Part shown: positions 1-7,791 of the stretch, in pieces
Layout of the letters: the number at the start of each line of letters is the position of its first letter
How positions within the stretch are numbered: the first letter of the stretch is position 1
Assembly: GCA_001017865.1 (NCBI GenBank)
Contig: LATQ01000414.1
Location: forward strand, 1-18,533
Length of the DNA: 18,533 bases
Direction of reading: 5' to 3'
From: Rhodococcus sp. IITR03
GTDB taxonomy: Bacteria; Actinomycetota; Actinomycetes; Mycobacteriales; Mycobacteriaceae
Notes under the pieces: generated by a model
The model's input: only the letters and a program-made list of their open reading frames with translations
Told to the model about the DNA's origin: nothing
Databases searched by the model: none
Made by a program: the position numbers and the translations under genes

Positions 1-1
1 G

Positions 2-517
2 GCCGTCGTGGCAGCCGGGGCGATTACCGTCGGACAGCTCACCGCAGACCACAGCGCCGCCGAGCCGGCCGCGTCGCCGGAGGTTGCGGACCCGGCGTTC
101 GGCCCGGTCGACGACAACGGTCTGCCGGTGCTCAATCTGCCAGAGGACACCGAGCCGGCCGCTGCCCCCGCCGATCCGGAGGTCAGCGATGAATGCCGCG
201 CCGATCGCGGTGATCAGCGCAGTGGGGCGGGCGTGATCGCCGCGTTCAACTACGCGTACTACAACCGCCGCGATGGGGTCGCCGCCCGCGCCTTGGCCAC
301 CCCGACCTCGACGGTCACGCCGGCCCCGGAGTTGCAGACCTTCATCGACAAGCTCCCGCAGGGCACCAACTACTGCCTGCGCACCGTCGAGCTGTCGGAC
401 GGGGTGTTCCTCGTCGACCTGTCGGTCATGCGACCCGGTGTGCCGGTCGAACGTGGCACTCAGACCGTGACCACCGCGAAGATCGACGGCCGCTGGTACG
501 TCGACGTGTTCACGTGA
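2..517 (+). CDS. C-terminal part of a membrane-anchored NTF2-like (DUF8176-type) protein
   Basis: The reading frame is open at the window edge. Its first residues, AVVAAGAITVGQL, look like the end of a transmembrane helix, so the true start lies upstream and the GTG at position 8 is probably internal. A Pro/Ala/Glu-rich linker (about residues 18-60) leads to a compact domain that opens with AAFNYAYYNRRD, has two cysteines (SDEC and NYCLR) and ends in KIDGRWYVDVFT. From memory this matches the domain named DUF8176 in Nocardia and Rhodococcus, which is NTF2-like; I could not confirm this by search. Such proteins are single-pass membrane proteins with an extracytoplasmic domain, often near secretion or conjugation genes. 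The next gene also encodes an exported protein. The biochemical role is unknown. Confidence 0.7.
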   Translation, partial: AVVAAGAITVGQLTADHSAAEPAASPEVADPAFGPVDDNGLPVLNLPEDTEPAAAPADPEVSDECRADRGDQRSGAGVIAAFNYAYYNRRDGVAARALATPTSTVTPAPELQTFIDKLPQGTNYCLRTVELSDGVFLVDLSVMRPGVPVERGTQTVTTAKIDGRWYVDVFT

Positions 518-569
518 CCGGCGCCCGCCGCCGACACTGCTGCCCCGAAAGGACCACCCGGAGATGTTT

Positions 570-1083
570 GTGACCGACCAGCTGCGCGCGCGGCGCTCGC
601 GGGGGCGGTCCTCGCGAGCGGACTTGCCGTGTTGACCGGATGTGGCGGCCAGCCGCGCGACGCTGCGGCAGTGTCCACCTCGTTCAGTGGCCGGGTCGTC
701 ACCGGTACCAGCACCGATCTGGCAGCATCGTCCTCGGCTGGGGGGATACGCACTCGGACACCGAGATCACCACGCCTCGACCGGACGAGGTCACCGCCCG
801 CTGCACCGGCCGCGGCGATGACCTGGCCGTCGAGATCACTGCTGCGCACGGGTGGACGATCCGCGCTGCGTACGGTTCGCCGGTACTGACGGTGGGCAAC
901 ACCGACCAGCAGCTCCCGGCCGCCGCGATCGACACCACCACCGCGTTGATCGCTGCGCCCGAGCCGGTGGACTGGTCCGAACCCGATCAGCTCGACATCG
1001 CCGCGGCCGTCGAAGGACCGGACGAGTGGAGCAGCGAGCACAGCGGCCGGGTGTATGTCTCGGTGCACGTGGACTGCCGCTGA
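570..1083 (+). pseudogene. Lipoprotein gene with two apparent frameshifts
   Basis: GGAG at 560-563 lies six bases before GTG 570, a good start for MTDQ. The frame must then shift by one base near 573-580 to enter a clear lipoprotein signal: a hydrophobic AALAGAVLASGLAVL followed by the lipobox LTGC, whose Cys would be lipidated. A second one-base shift between about 690 and 725 leads into the frame carrying GSIVLGWGDTHSDTE and a mature domain that ends in RVYVSVHVDCR at 1083. Both shifts have the sense of one missing base. Read across them, the product is a lipoprotein of about 170 residues anchored outside the membrane. It lies about 50 bases after the previous exported-protein gene and is probably co-transcribed with it. 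The mature domain is not recognised. The lipobox is convincing; the exact breakpoints are not. Confidence 0.6.
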
Positions 1084-1150
1084 CCGGTGTCACATCACGT
1101 CCCTGGTGGACGTTGCCCGGCGTATGTCTACAACCGAGGGTCGCACTACG

Positions 1151-1179
1151 TGAACAGCGGTTATAAGATTTCCTATACA
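1151..1179 (+). promoter_or_regulatory. Sigma70-type promoter of the toxin-antitoxin operon
   Basis: TGAACA at 1151-1156 and TATACA at 1174-1179 are separated by 17 bases, and the patch is markedly more AT-rich than its surroundings. An imperfect inverted repeat (GGTTATAAG at 1159-1167, CACTTAACC at 1178-1186) overlaps the -10 element. It could be the operator for the HTH antitoxin encoded at 1225, which would give autorepression. Both the promoter and the operator are inferred. Confidence 0.5.
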
Positions 1180-1224
1180 CTTAACCATGGGATTGTGGAT
1201 GGTGTCCGGCGAAGGAGGTGCAGC

Positions 1225-1698
1225 ATGACGACGATGATGAATCCCGACGAGCAACTCGTCGCGGAGCTGGGCCGGGAGAAGGCCCGGGAAACGGCCGCGC
1301 ATATCGCCTATCTGCGGCGACTGCGTCAGCTTCACGATCGAGGGTTCACCCAGGTGCGCCTGGCCAAGATCGTCGGCGTGAGCCAGCCGACGATCAGCGA
1401 CATGCTGCGCCGCGCCCGCATCGACGCTCCCGATGTGCGGCCCGGTACCCACGGGGGGACCGCCTACGAGATCGCTGCCCGATACGCCGCCGGTGAGATC
1501 CCGCGCGTCCGCATGATGCGCGAGTTGACCGGATGGGAGTACGAACGCCCCGCCGACCCGAATCCGTTCGAGTGGGCCGAGGACGGAAACCCTGTGGTGG
1601 AGGGAAGTTTCACTATGCAGGTCGGGCGTGCCGTGCGCGATGGGTTTCTCACAGACGAGGACTACGACGGGCTCCTCGAGGCGCTGGCAGACCGCTGA
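1225..1698 (+). CDS. HTH-domain antitoxin of a zeta-type toxin-antitoxin pair
   Basis: ATG 1225 is chosen because GAAGGAGGTG at 1211-1220, a near-perfect ribosome binding site, sits just upstream; the open frame before it looks non-coding. The 157-residue product has a helical N-terminus, an Xre/MerR-like helix-turn-helix at about residues 41-62 (FTQVRLAKIVGVSQPTISDM), then a region with TAYEIAARYAAGEIPR and an acidic tail. It ends three bases before the toxin gene. Known zeta toxins are held inactive by an epsilon or PezA-type antitoxin. This protein is neither by eye, but its position, size and DNA-binding domain fit an antitoxin that also represses its own operon from 1151-1186. The HTH is clear; the antitoxin role is inferred from context. 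Confidence 0.75.
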   Translation: MTTMMNPDEQLVAELGREKARETAAHIAYLRRLRQLHDRGFTQVRLAKIVGVSQPTISDMLRRARIDAPDVRPGTHGGTAYEIAARYAAGEIPRVRMMRELTGWEYERPADPNPFEWAEDGNPVVEGSFTMQVGRAVRDGFLTDEDYDGLLEALADR

Positions 1699-1701
1699 AC
1701 T

Positions 1702-2681
1702 GTGTTGATTCCCACCGACATCGACGCTCGCCGCGCCTATCTCACATCCCTGTCGACCGGAGATGGCCCGCTTCGGCCGGACGCACCTCATGCCACGGTC
1801 AACAACCGCCGCTGGTTCCGGCGGATCGACGGCGCCCCGGTGCCCCTCAGCGCGCGCCGACGACTACATGAGCAGATTCTCGAGCAGTGGCGCGCCGCGA
1901 ACCCGCATGTGTCCGTGAGCGCTCGGCCATCGTGATGGCCGGACCACCCGGGGCGGGTAAGTCCTCGACTCACGATCGGCTCTTTCACGGCCGCGATCGG
2001 CGTCGTTGGCGTGAACTCGATGCCGACGTGTTCAAGCGTTACCTCCTCGAAGCAGCTCTCGACGAGGGAACCGTGGACGAGTTGCTGCCTCCGGAGCTGC
2101 GGGCAGCGGCAGAGGAGGACAGCGGCTTCTACCCGTTCGAGCTGTCCGCGCTGGTCCATCGTGAATCGACCGACTTTCTGTTCGCGGCTGCCCAGCGTGA
2201 CGCTGTCGCTGATGGGGAGAATCTGATCATCGATGGCACGCTGGCGTGGAAGGCTCACGCCGAGCGGCTGCTCGACCATTTGCAGCAGGCCGGGTACGCA
2301 ATCCACGTCGTCGATGTCGAAGCCCCACAACATGTCGCCGCCGAGCGAATCGTGACCCGCTGGCGTCAGGGGTTGCTACGCGCATTGAACGATCCTGCCG
2401 ACCCCGCCGCACGTCTCGGCGGACGATGGGTGCCGGCCACGGCGGTCGAGGCGCTGTTCACCGAGTTCCGCGAACCCGATCATCTGCCGTTGTACGGCCG
2501 CTCGGTCACGCAGGTCAACGCACTCGAAGTGAGTCAGACCCATGCCGCGGTCACTTGCCTCGACCTGTATCGCACCGACGATGCGAGCAGCGGCGCTGAG
2601 CACGTCGAACGTCGTGAGCGCTCGGCTGAAGACGGCGAGCTACAGGTGACATGGACAGCGACCCCGACACCGGCCGAATGA
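1702..2681 (+). pseudogene. Zeta-type toxin kinase, frameshifted once near its N-terminus
   Basis: Zeta toxins phosphorylate UDP-N-acetylglucosamine (or related small molecules) and so block cell-wall synthesis. The first frame, from GTG 1702, encodes about 70 residues ending in EQWRAANPHV. The second carries the kinase: Walker A GPPGAGKS, then LDADVFK with the likely substrate-binding aspartates, HRESTDF, IIDGT, and an arginine-rich lid at ERIVTRWRQG. A one-base shift at about 1905-1917 joins them into one protein of about 326 residues; the span is 3n+2 bases, as expected for one missing base. If the break is real, the kinase part could still start at GTG 1887, but without the N-terminal helices. 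The gene follows its presumed antitoxin by three bases. Family assignment is firm; functional integrity is not. Confidence 0.85.
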
Positions 2682-2777
2682 TTCAGGCTCCCGATGTCGG
2701 TCTCGGGCGCATAGCCGTCGCGAATTCTGCAGCGCGCCGCGGGAACTGATACTGAAGGCGGGGCGGTACCGCTGGCA

Positions 2778-3149
2778 GTGCATGATGGTGTGCCGCTGCG
2801 AATCCCTGGGATTCGGTTCGGACGGTCTTTGGGCTCGGTGATCTTGCGTTTGGCCGACGGGGCTCGTGTCGAACGCGCGGACGTGCTCGACATCGAACTG
2901 ACCGCCGTCGCGTGGGAACTGCTCACTGCCCGACTTCTCCCGCCACCCGCCCGCGCCCCTTGTTTCAGAAGATCTGCGATGGCTGGCGCCGTCGCACTGC
3001 CGGTCCAGGAAGCCGCCGACCGGTTCGGTATCAGCCGGCAGACCGTGCTCAACGTGCTCACCACGCAGAAGCTCCCGGGCTTGGCGTGTCGGCGGTATTT
3101 CCGATCGTGCGATTCCTCCGCCGAGGCCCATACGCGGCGCAGCGTCTGA
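2778..3149 (+). CDS. Small protein with an excisionase-like helix-turn-helix
   Basis: The frame is open from 2715 and the first plausible start is GTG 2778, although no good ribosome binding site precedes it. The 123-residue product has an N-terminal segment (LGSVILRLADGARVERADVL) and then a clear excisionase/MerR-like HTH, VQEAADRFGISRQTVLNVL, followed by KLPG, the usual wing start. The C-terminus (RRYFRSCDSSAEAHTRRSV) is atypical, so a frameshift near 3085-3095 is possible. A short frame, MIQAPDVGLGRIAV..., begins at ATG 2678, overlaps the toxin stop (ATGA) and ends at 2749; it may be the true N-terminus with another break between. I do not recognise the N-terminal domain. A DNA-binding role is likely; whether it belongs to the toxin-antitoxin unit is open. 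Confidence 0.45.
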   Translation: MHDGVPLRIPGIRFGRSLGSVILRLADGARVERADVLDIELTAVAWELLTARLLPPPARAPCFRRSAMAGAVALPVQEAADRFGISRQTVLNVLTTQKLPGLACRRYFRSCDSSAEAHTRRSV

Positions 3150-3271
3150 CGCTCACCCGGTTGGTCGATCACACCTGCCTCGAGGACAATTCGCATCCCC
3201 GGGACCGCTGTGGAGCCCGGAGTGTTGCGAGGCCACCGCCTCGACTAACCCCGAGAAGGGAAACGGTCGTC

Positions 3272-4087
3272 ATGTCCACCTCCGCGCTCGTCACACCAGG
3301 GGATGCCCGGTCCCCGGTACTGATCCACGTCCCGCACTCCTCGCGCATCATCCCGCCCGAGATCCGCGCGGACCTGTTGCTCACCGACGTCGAATTGGCA
3401 GCCGAAATCGACGAAGCCACCGACACCGCCACCGACGAGATCGCCGCTGCCGCGCTGCGCCACACCGGCCTGCGGCCAACGACTGTGGTCAATACTCTTT
3501 CGCGCCTGGTAATCGACCCCGAACGGTTCCCCGATGCCGGCGAGCCGGCCAACGCTGTCGGACGCGGCGCGGTGTATACCCGTACCTGCGCCGGCGTGCC
3601 GCTGCGCACCGAACCGTATCCCCGCGCCGCCGCCCTGCTCGATACCTATTTCCGTCCCTACGCCGACGCGGTCACCGCCGCCGTCGACGACCGCCTGCAC
3701 GTGTGCGGACGCGTGGTGATCCTCGATCTGCATTCCTATCCCGCCGCCCCGTCGGGCTTCGAGGACCCGGCCGCCGAACGTCCGGCACTGTGCATCGGAA
3801 CCGACCCCGTGCACACCCCGCCCTGGCTGATTGACGCCGTCCACTGCGCATTCGCGTCCCTGCCCGAAATCACTCGTATCGCCGAGAACACCCCCTACGC
3901 AGGCACCTACGTGCCGCTGCGTCACTACGGCCGCGACGAACGCGTGGTCTCGGTGATGATCGAACTACGCCGCGATGTCTACCTCACCGACCCCCGCACC
4001 CCCGACGACGCGCGCGTCGACCAGCTCGGCTGCGCCCTCGCCGTCCTCATCGACGCGATCACCGCGCAGGTGGCCGTCGATGTGTAA
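3272..4087 (+). CDS. N-formylglutamate amidohydrolase family protein (HutG-like)
   Basis: This family hydrolyses N-formylglutamate, the last step of one histidine-degradation route, or related N-acyl amino acids. The 271-residue product has the family hallmarks: HVPHSS at residues 19-24 (metal and substrate region), LSRLVIDPERFPD at about 77-88, GRGAVYTRT at 98-106, the metal-binding DLHSYP at 152-157, and AENTPYAGTYVP near the end. ATG 3272 is chosen because GAGAAGGG lies upstream and the protein then starts just before the conserved part. No hut genes are nearby; it heads a tight operon of short plasmid/phage-type genes, and its stop overlaps the next start. Plasmid-borne members may act on another formyl- or acyl-amino acid, or on a peptide. 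Fold assignment is confident; the physiological substrate is unknown. Confidence 0.85.
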   Translation: MSTSALVTPGDARSPVLIHVPHSSRIIPPEIRADLLLTDVELAAEIDEATDTATDEIAAAALRHTGLRPTTVVNTLSRLVIDPERFPDAGEPANAVGRGAVYTRTCAGVPLRTEPYPRAAALLDTYFRPYADAVTAAVDDRLHVCGRVVILDLHSYPAAPSGFEDPAAERPALCIGTDPVHTPPWLIDAVHCAFASLPEITRIAENTPYAGTYVPLRHYGRDERVVSVMIELRRDVYLTDPRTPDDARVDQLGCALAVLIDAITAQVAVDV

Positions 4088-4417
4088 ACCCAAACCCGGC
4101 CCACGCTGCACCCCACACATGCGCGCCCGGCTCGGCAAGGCTGCCGTACGCGTCGACACTGCCCGCGCCCGTCTGATCGAGAATCCGGATCATGCGCGGC
4201 TGCACCACCGCCTGGCCGTCGCCGAAGCCGACCACGCGCAGACCCTCGCGTTGTACGACGCCACACCCGGCGGCCAGAACGAACTCCGCGCGGCAATCGA
4301 GAAGACCGGTGACCCGAACCACTGCGCCGCGCTGACTGCGCGACTGGACGCGGCGCAGCAACTTCGAGCCGAACAGACCACCGCCCTGCAGCGGGCACTC
4401 GAGACAACGGACAATAG
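4080..4417 (+). CDS. Short plasmid/phage-type protein, MCKPKPGPRC family
   Basis: ATG 4080 overlaps the stop codon of the amidohydrolase gene, so the two are translationally coupled. The product starts MCKPKPGPRCTPH, an N-terminus seen repeatedly in small proteins of actinobacterial plasmids and phages, and continues as an alanine-rich, mostly helical chain (LHHRLAVAEADHAQTLALYD, then ALTARLDAAQQLRAEQ). In the sequence as given the frame does not stop here but runs on to 5216. Between 4438 and 4587, however, that frame has poor codon use while another frame clearly codes. If one base is missing near the end of this gene, it would stop at TAG 4415-4417, leaving room for the GAGGAGAGG ribosome binding site of the next gene. 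That is the end given here. Function unknown. Confidence 0.6.
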
Positions 4418-4437
4418 CCACGAGGAGAGGATCGACC

Positions 4438-4587
4438 ATGTACGACGAACCGATGACCCAACAACGCCGAGAAGCGTTCTGGAAGACATTCGGATGGAGC
4501 CCGGAACTTCCGGAGGACCAGCGCAAAAAAATCGAGGACTACTGGAGCGACCCGGAGATCGAGGAGGCCGAAGCCCTCGGCTTTTGA
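4438..4587 (+). CDS. 49-residue conserved-looking small protein
   Basis: GAGGAGAGG at 4420-4428 precedes ATG 4438 at a good distance. The product starts MYDEPMTQQRREAFWKTFGW and ends EIEEAEALGF; it is acidic with several tryptophans and looks like a small helical protein. Codon third positions are mostly G or C in this frame, while the overlapping long frame has many A and T third positions here, so this is the real coding frame. Its TGA overlaps the TTG proposed as the start of the following gene (TTGA), which suggests coupled translation. It is the third gene of the amidohydrolase operon. I do not know its function; size and context resemble small genes of actinobacterial plasmids. Confidence 0.65.
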   Translation: MYDEPMTQQRREAFWKTFGWSPELPEDQRKKIEDYWSDPEIEEAEALGF

Positions 4588-5216
4588 TCAACGACCGGCA
4601 GATCACCACGACCGCCACGCACACGCTGCCGGACGCGATGCGGGTATCCCTTCACTCGCGCGGACTGTCCGCTCCACCGCTGTACGAACTGGCCCCGGCC
4701 GATTCCGGGATCTATCGCGAGCAGATGCTCGAGCTCACCCGCAAGAATCCGCACGCCGCGTCGGTGTCCGTCTACGACGAGGACGAATACCGCCACATGC
4801 GCCTGTTGGTGACCGACGACGGCAAGGCCGGTGTCGCCCTCAAAGACGACGAGGTCGTCTCCGCGTTCGCACACAAGGACTGCGCGCATCCCCGCGCGGC
4901 CCGCGCGATGCTCCGGCACGCCACCGCGCTCGGCGGCCGTCGCCTCGACTGTTTCGACACGGTTCTTCCCAAGTTCTATGCCGACGCCGGTTTCGTACCG
5001 GTGGCGCGGCTGACGTGGAATGACGACTACGCCCCGGACGGCTGGGACTACGACACCTTCCGCCGGTTCAACGACGGCCGTCCCGATGTGGTGTTCATGG
5101 CCTATGACTCCGATCGCGTCGGCGGGGACTACACGCCCGGGGCGGGGGAGTACGTCGACGACTACGACGAGGGGATCGCTCGCGCCCGGCACTACCGACC
5201 GAACTGGCGGCACTGA
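4584..5216 (+). CDS. GNAT-fold acetyltransferase-like protein
   Basis: The likely start is TTG 4584, overlapping the stop of the 49-residue gene; ATG 4638 is the alternative. The product is about 210 residues. After an N-terminal strand and helix, RLLVTDDGKAGVALKDDEVVSAFAHKD resembles the central GNAT sheet. AARAMLRHATALGGRRLDC takes the place of the acetyl-CoA-binding helix region, and FYADAGFVPVARLTWNDDYAP is typical of the GNAT C-terminal strands. The classical R/Q-x-x-G-x-G/A loop is not obvious, so it may be a degenerate or specialised member. The tail is rich in Tyr and Asp. It closes the operon that starts at 3272. GNAT-like proteins of this type occur on actinobacterial plasmids and phages; the substrate is unknown. 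In the sequence as given, this frame is continuous with that of the gene at 4080. Confidence 0.6.
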   Translation: MINDRQITTTATHTLPDAMRVSLHSRGLSAPPLYELAPADSGIYREQMLELTRKNPHAASVSVYDEDEYRHMRLLVTDDGKAGVALKDDEVVSAFAHKDCAHPRAARAMLRHATALGGRRLDCFDTVLPKFYADAGFVPVARLTWNDDYAPDGWDYDTFRRFNDGRPDVVFMAYDSDRVGGDYTPGAGEYVDDYDEGIARARHYRPNWRH

Positions 5217-5541
5217 TCGTACCGTCAGCTTTCCTGAACGGGCACATCCTTACGCCGAGTGGATGGCTTGCCGATAGTGGCTTTTATCTCAAGGTGAGGG
5301 TGGCGTGGTCGCCGTCCGGTTTCGGTGTTCCGCAGGAGTGAGCCGAACATGCCGGACTGGGCAGTGGAGGAAAGCGGACGGAGTACCCCCTATAGCCCAT
5401 ACATCCCCTATGGCTATAGGGGCCGAGGCTGTAGGTCGCGGTACGGCGGCGTCCGTTGGCGCTATATCGGGCGCACTGCCGGAAGAGGGAGTGCGGGCAC
5501 ATCCCGGTGCTCGACGCATTCGACTCCCTGCCGGATCGTGG
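5217..5541. other. Intergenic stretch without a convincing gene
   Basis: No frame on either strand combines a start, a ribosome binding site and typical high-GC codon use. The only strong structure is the inverted repeat at 5387-5422, described separately. The stretch separates the rightward operon from the IS remnant and may hold the lost inner part of that element. Confidence 0.5.
5387..5422. repeat. Perfect 11-bp inverted repeat with a 14-base spacer
   Basis: CCCCTATAGCC at 5387-5397 and GGCTATAGGGG at 5412-5422 are exact reverse complements; the spacer contains another CCCCTAT. No T-run follows, so it is not a typical intrinsic terminator. A protein-binding site (partition, replication or regulation) or a recombination site is possible. 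Confidence 0.7.
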
Positions 5542-5773
5542 TCACTCGAAGGGGCGAGACGGCCGCGACCTCTCCAACCCGTGATCAAGGGGCGTCTTCT
5601 TCTGCGCCGACCGGTGCTCGGGTAACGGCGAATGCAGCGAGACCGTCGATCCCCTCCCGTAGTGAGCGTGCAGTCCGACCTGCCGGTAACGCATCCTGTC
5701 GGACACGGATCGACAGGCCCTCACACCGCGCATCGCGGCGGATGTCCTCGAACAGTTGCACCCGAGACTCCAA
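5542..5773 (-). pseudogene. istA: Remnant of an IS21-family IstA transposase, N-terminal part only
   Basis: On the minus strand from TTG 5773 the translation runs VQLFEDIRRDARCEGLSIR, which closely follows the N-terminus of IS21-family IstA proteins of actinobacteria (the HTH segment that precedes the DDE domain). After about residue 22 the match moves to another frame, where AHYGRGSTVSLHSPLPE and QKKTP resemble the rest of that HTH and the proline/lysine linker. No catalytic domain and no istB follow, so the copy is dead. The terminal-type repeats at 5877-5958 lie on the side where an IS21 end would be expected. Assigned from remembered family patterns; moderately confident. Confidence 0.55.
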
Positions 5774-5876
5774 CCCGAACCCTCACGGCCGGCGGTGTGA
5801 TCGTCTCGATCATCGCGCCCACGCCCGTCACCGGGATTCACACCGACGAAAACAGCCACCCCAGGCGTGTCGTGAT

Positions 5877-5958
5877 GGGGCCACTTCGAGCCGTCACACC
5901 CTCACCGGGATAAGGGTCGGCTGGGTCCAACTCGAGCCGCCCGACCGGGGCCACTTCA
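5877..5958 (-). repeat. Two direct repeats forming a probable IS21-type terminal end
   Basis: GGGGCCACTTC occurs at 5877-5887 and again at 5947-5957, 70 bp apart and in the same orientation. IS21-family ends carry several such transposase-binding repeats and begin with TG. Read on the minus strand the outer copy begins TGAAGTGGCCCC at 5958, so the element would start exactly there. This first TGA is also the stop codon of the HEPN gene. The right order (end, repeats, istA start) supports the IS reading. Confidence 0.5.
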
Positions 5959-7664
5959 GACTGCCAGAGCCAGAAGGAACTCTCGGACATCTGTGTCTAC
6001 AGTGCGTCCTGACGCGGCCTCACCTTCCATGGCGATAAGTACGGGGTCACCTGGAGAGCAATCGATAGCTCGTCCAATTGCGTCACAAGCGGCTCTGCTC
6101 TCGCCCTCCGACTGCAGAAGCTGTGCAACGCAGAGCCACAGTGAAGAGTCCAGGCGCGCTGGAAGCGCGACAGGTCGATTCTTCTTGAGCTCTTCGTACC
6201 GGTCCTCCGCCAGTTCACACCACTCGTCCATTGTCCAGCCTGGGTCCAATTCCAGCAAAACTGAGATCGCGAACGAGTACATGCTTGGACGTTGCAACTC
6301 GACTACTGCGGCATTCAGGGTCGCATCAGGCGACTGCTGATGTACCTCAGGCGGCGTTAAACGGTGCCAGAGTAGGTAGATCGCGAGCATTGGTTCGCGG
6401 ATGTCAGGCGACCGCTGACGTGTGAGCAACTGCTCTATGCGTGTTAGCGCGGGACGCATGTCGAACTTGATCTGGGTTCGTCCCGACAACGCTTCAACGA
6501 TATGCCCGAGGAACTCTCCGGCACGGGTCGCGCAGCGCTCGGTGTCATGGCTTCGGCGTTGCCAAGTAGAACTCCGACGCCAGCTGCGCCTGATGACGTT
6601 GGAAGATGGTCTCGCCACTGATATCCATTGTCGAGGACAGTGGAACCGCGTTCGATGTAGGTACGGACAACGTGCCTCGCCAGGCTGTTTAACCCCGCAT
6701 GAGTGAGCATCAGAGATGCGCCAGGCACGGTGACGGTATGAGCGCCGCCGACAAGTAACCATGTGCCGATGTCGAGTTCGTGGAGCTCGTGCATGTTCTT
6801 CGAGCGTGCGTCGTAGGCTTTGGCCACCACCTGCCGAAGGGATGTCCTTCTGACCGGACGGCTAGCTACACAGGCTTCCTCGCGAAAAAACGAGGGGCGG
6901 ACATGACTGAGCACGAACTCGACATACCGGTTCTTTATGCCGGCACGCTCGGAGTCGAGCACGGCCGCTCGTATACGTTCGCGATCTTCTGGAGATAGCG
7001 AGTCCAGAGCTGGATCAAGGATGCGGCGCTTGCGTGGATCAAGGCGGTCCCATTCTGACGCAGTGGCGTCGAACCCGGCCGAAAGCGACTCGAGCGCTGC
7101 GACGTAGTCCGTGTACGCGAGTGTTGGGTCATCTGCTACCCGTTCGCTCGCAGTCACGATTCGACGCATGGCTCTTATGGCCTTCTCGTACACCCCTCGG
7201 TTCAGCCTGAGTAGCGACGTCATGAACGATCGCAGATCGTTGAGATCGACTTCGTGCAAAACTAATTGAGGCGTGAAGGTTCGGGGCAGGATGTCCGACG
7301 GGGTCGGCGCGTGAGGCGTCCCCGAGGGGGCAGTGATTAGCCTGACGGCCTTTCGATGAACTGGAGTGAACGTCGCGTCCAGCGCGAACGACAAGACGAT
7401 GGCGAGATCGTCAGCAATGCTGTCACCACCAGTGGAGACCATAAATTCGTCTGTGCCATCAGGTCTAACTGCCTCGAGGCGCTCCGTGAAGTAAACGAGA
7501 ACCGTGTTGACCGAATCCCGTGCGGTAGCCGGCGTAAAATGACCGACTGGCAGGTCAACATGTTGATGCAGCGGGAAGTTGGCATTGGTGAAGAGTGTAC
7601 GGCGGTGCTCGGTCTCGTTGAACGGCACTGCTCTGAAGTACATTCCGGTGATTACTTGGAGCAC
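5956..7664 (-). pseudogene. HEPN-domain protein (ApeA-like), frameshifted; probable anti-phage RNase
   Basis: Two minus-strand frames join into one protein of about 570 residues if one base is restored near 6545-6560 (span 3n+2). The N-terminal part resembles the substrate-sensing half of ApeA-type proteins, including DDPTLAYTDYVAALESLS at about 178-195. The HEPN core follows, with AYDARSKNMHEL: R287 and H292 form the R-x4-H ribonuclease motif. ApeA-class HEPN proteins cleave RNA to abort phage infection. The part after the break has a TPR-like stretch (AQLLQSEGESRAACDAIGRA) and stops at TGA 5956-5958, which coincides with the proposed IS end, so the natural C-terminus may be missing. GTG 7664 has no clear ribosome binding site. 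A short frame from GTG 7693 (VPRVHEILA) may be the true N-terminus, again one base out of register. The HEPN motif is clear; the ApeA link is an inference. Confidence 0.6.
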
Positions 7665-7757
7665 TACGCCAGGATCTCATGCACTCGGGGCACGCAGCGA
7701 GAATTCCCGCCTCCGTTCTAGACGTCTTTCGAAGGCTCGCCGCAGTGAAAGAGGCCA

Positions 7758-7791
7758 CCCCGAGTTCAGTTGACAAGTCAACTACTCGGGG
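7758..7791. promoter_or_regulatory. Long hairpin or operator upstream of the HEPN gene
   Basis: CCCCGAGT...AGTTGAC pairs with GTCAACT...ACTCGGGG across a two-base centre; one arm has a two-base bulge. It lies about 65-95 bases upstream of the HEPN start. It could be an operator or an attenuating stem. There is no T-run, so a terminator is less likely. Confidence 0.45.

Noticed and set aside
1087..1224. Upstream extension of the antitoxin frame
   Set aside because: It covers the promoter region and precedes an excellent ribosome binding site; it has no coding character.
2912..3271. N-terminal extension of the amidohydrolase frame
   Set aside because: The sequence before ATG 3272 is Arg/Pro-rich, overlaps the HTH gene and does not resemble the family.
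5325..6038. Long plus-strand frame across the intergenic region and IS remnant
   Set aside because: Its translation is Arg/Ser/Pro-rich, runs through the inverted repeat and lies opposite the IstA remnant.
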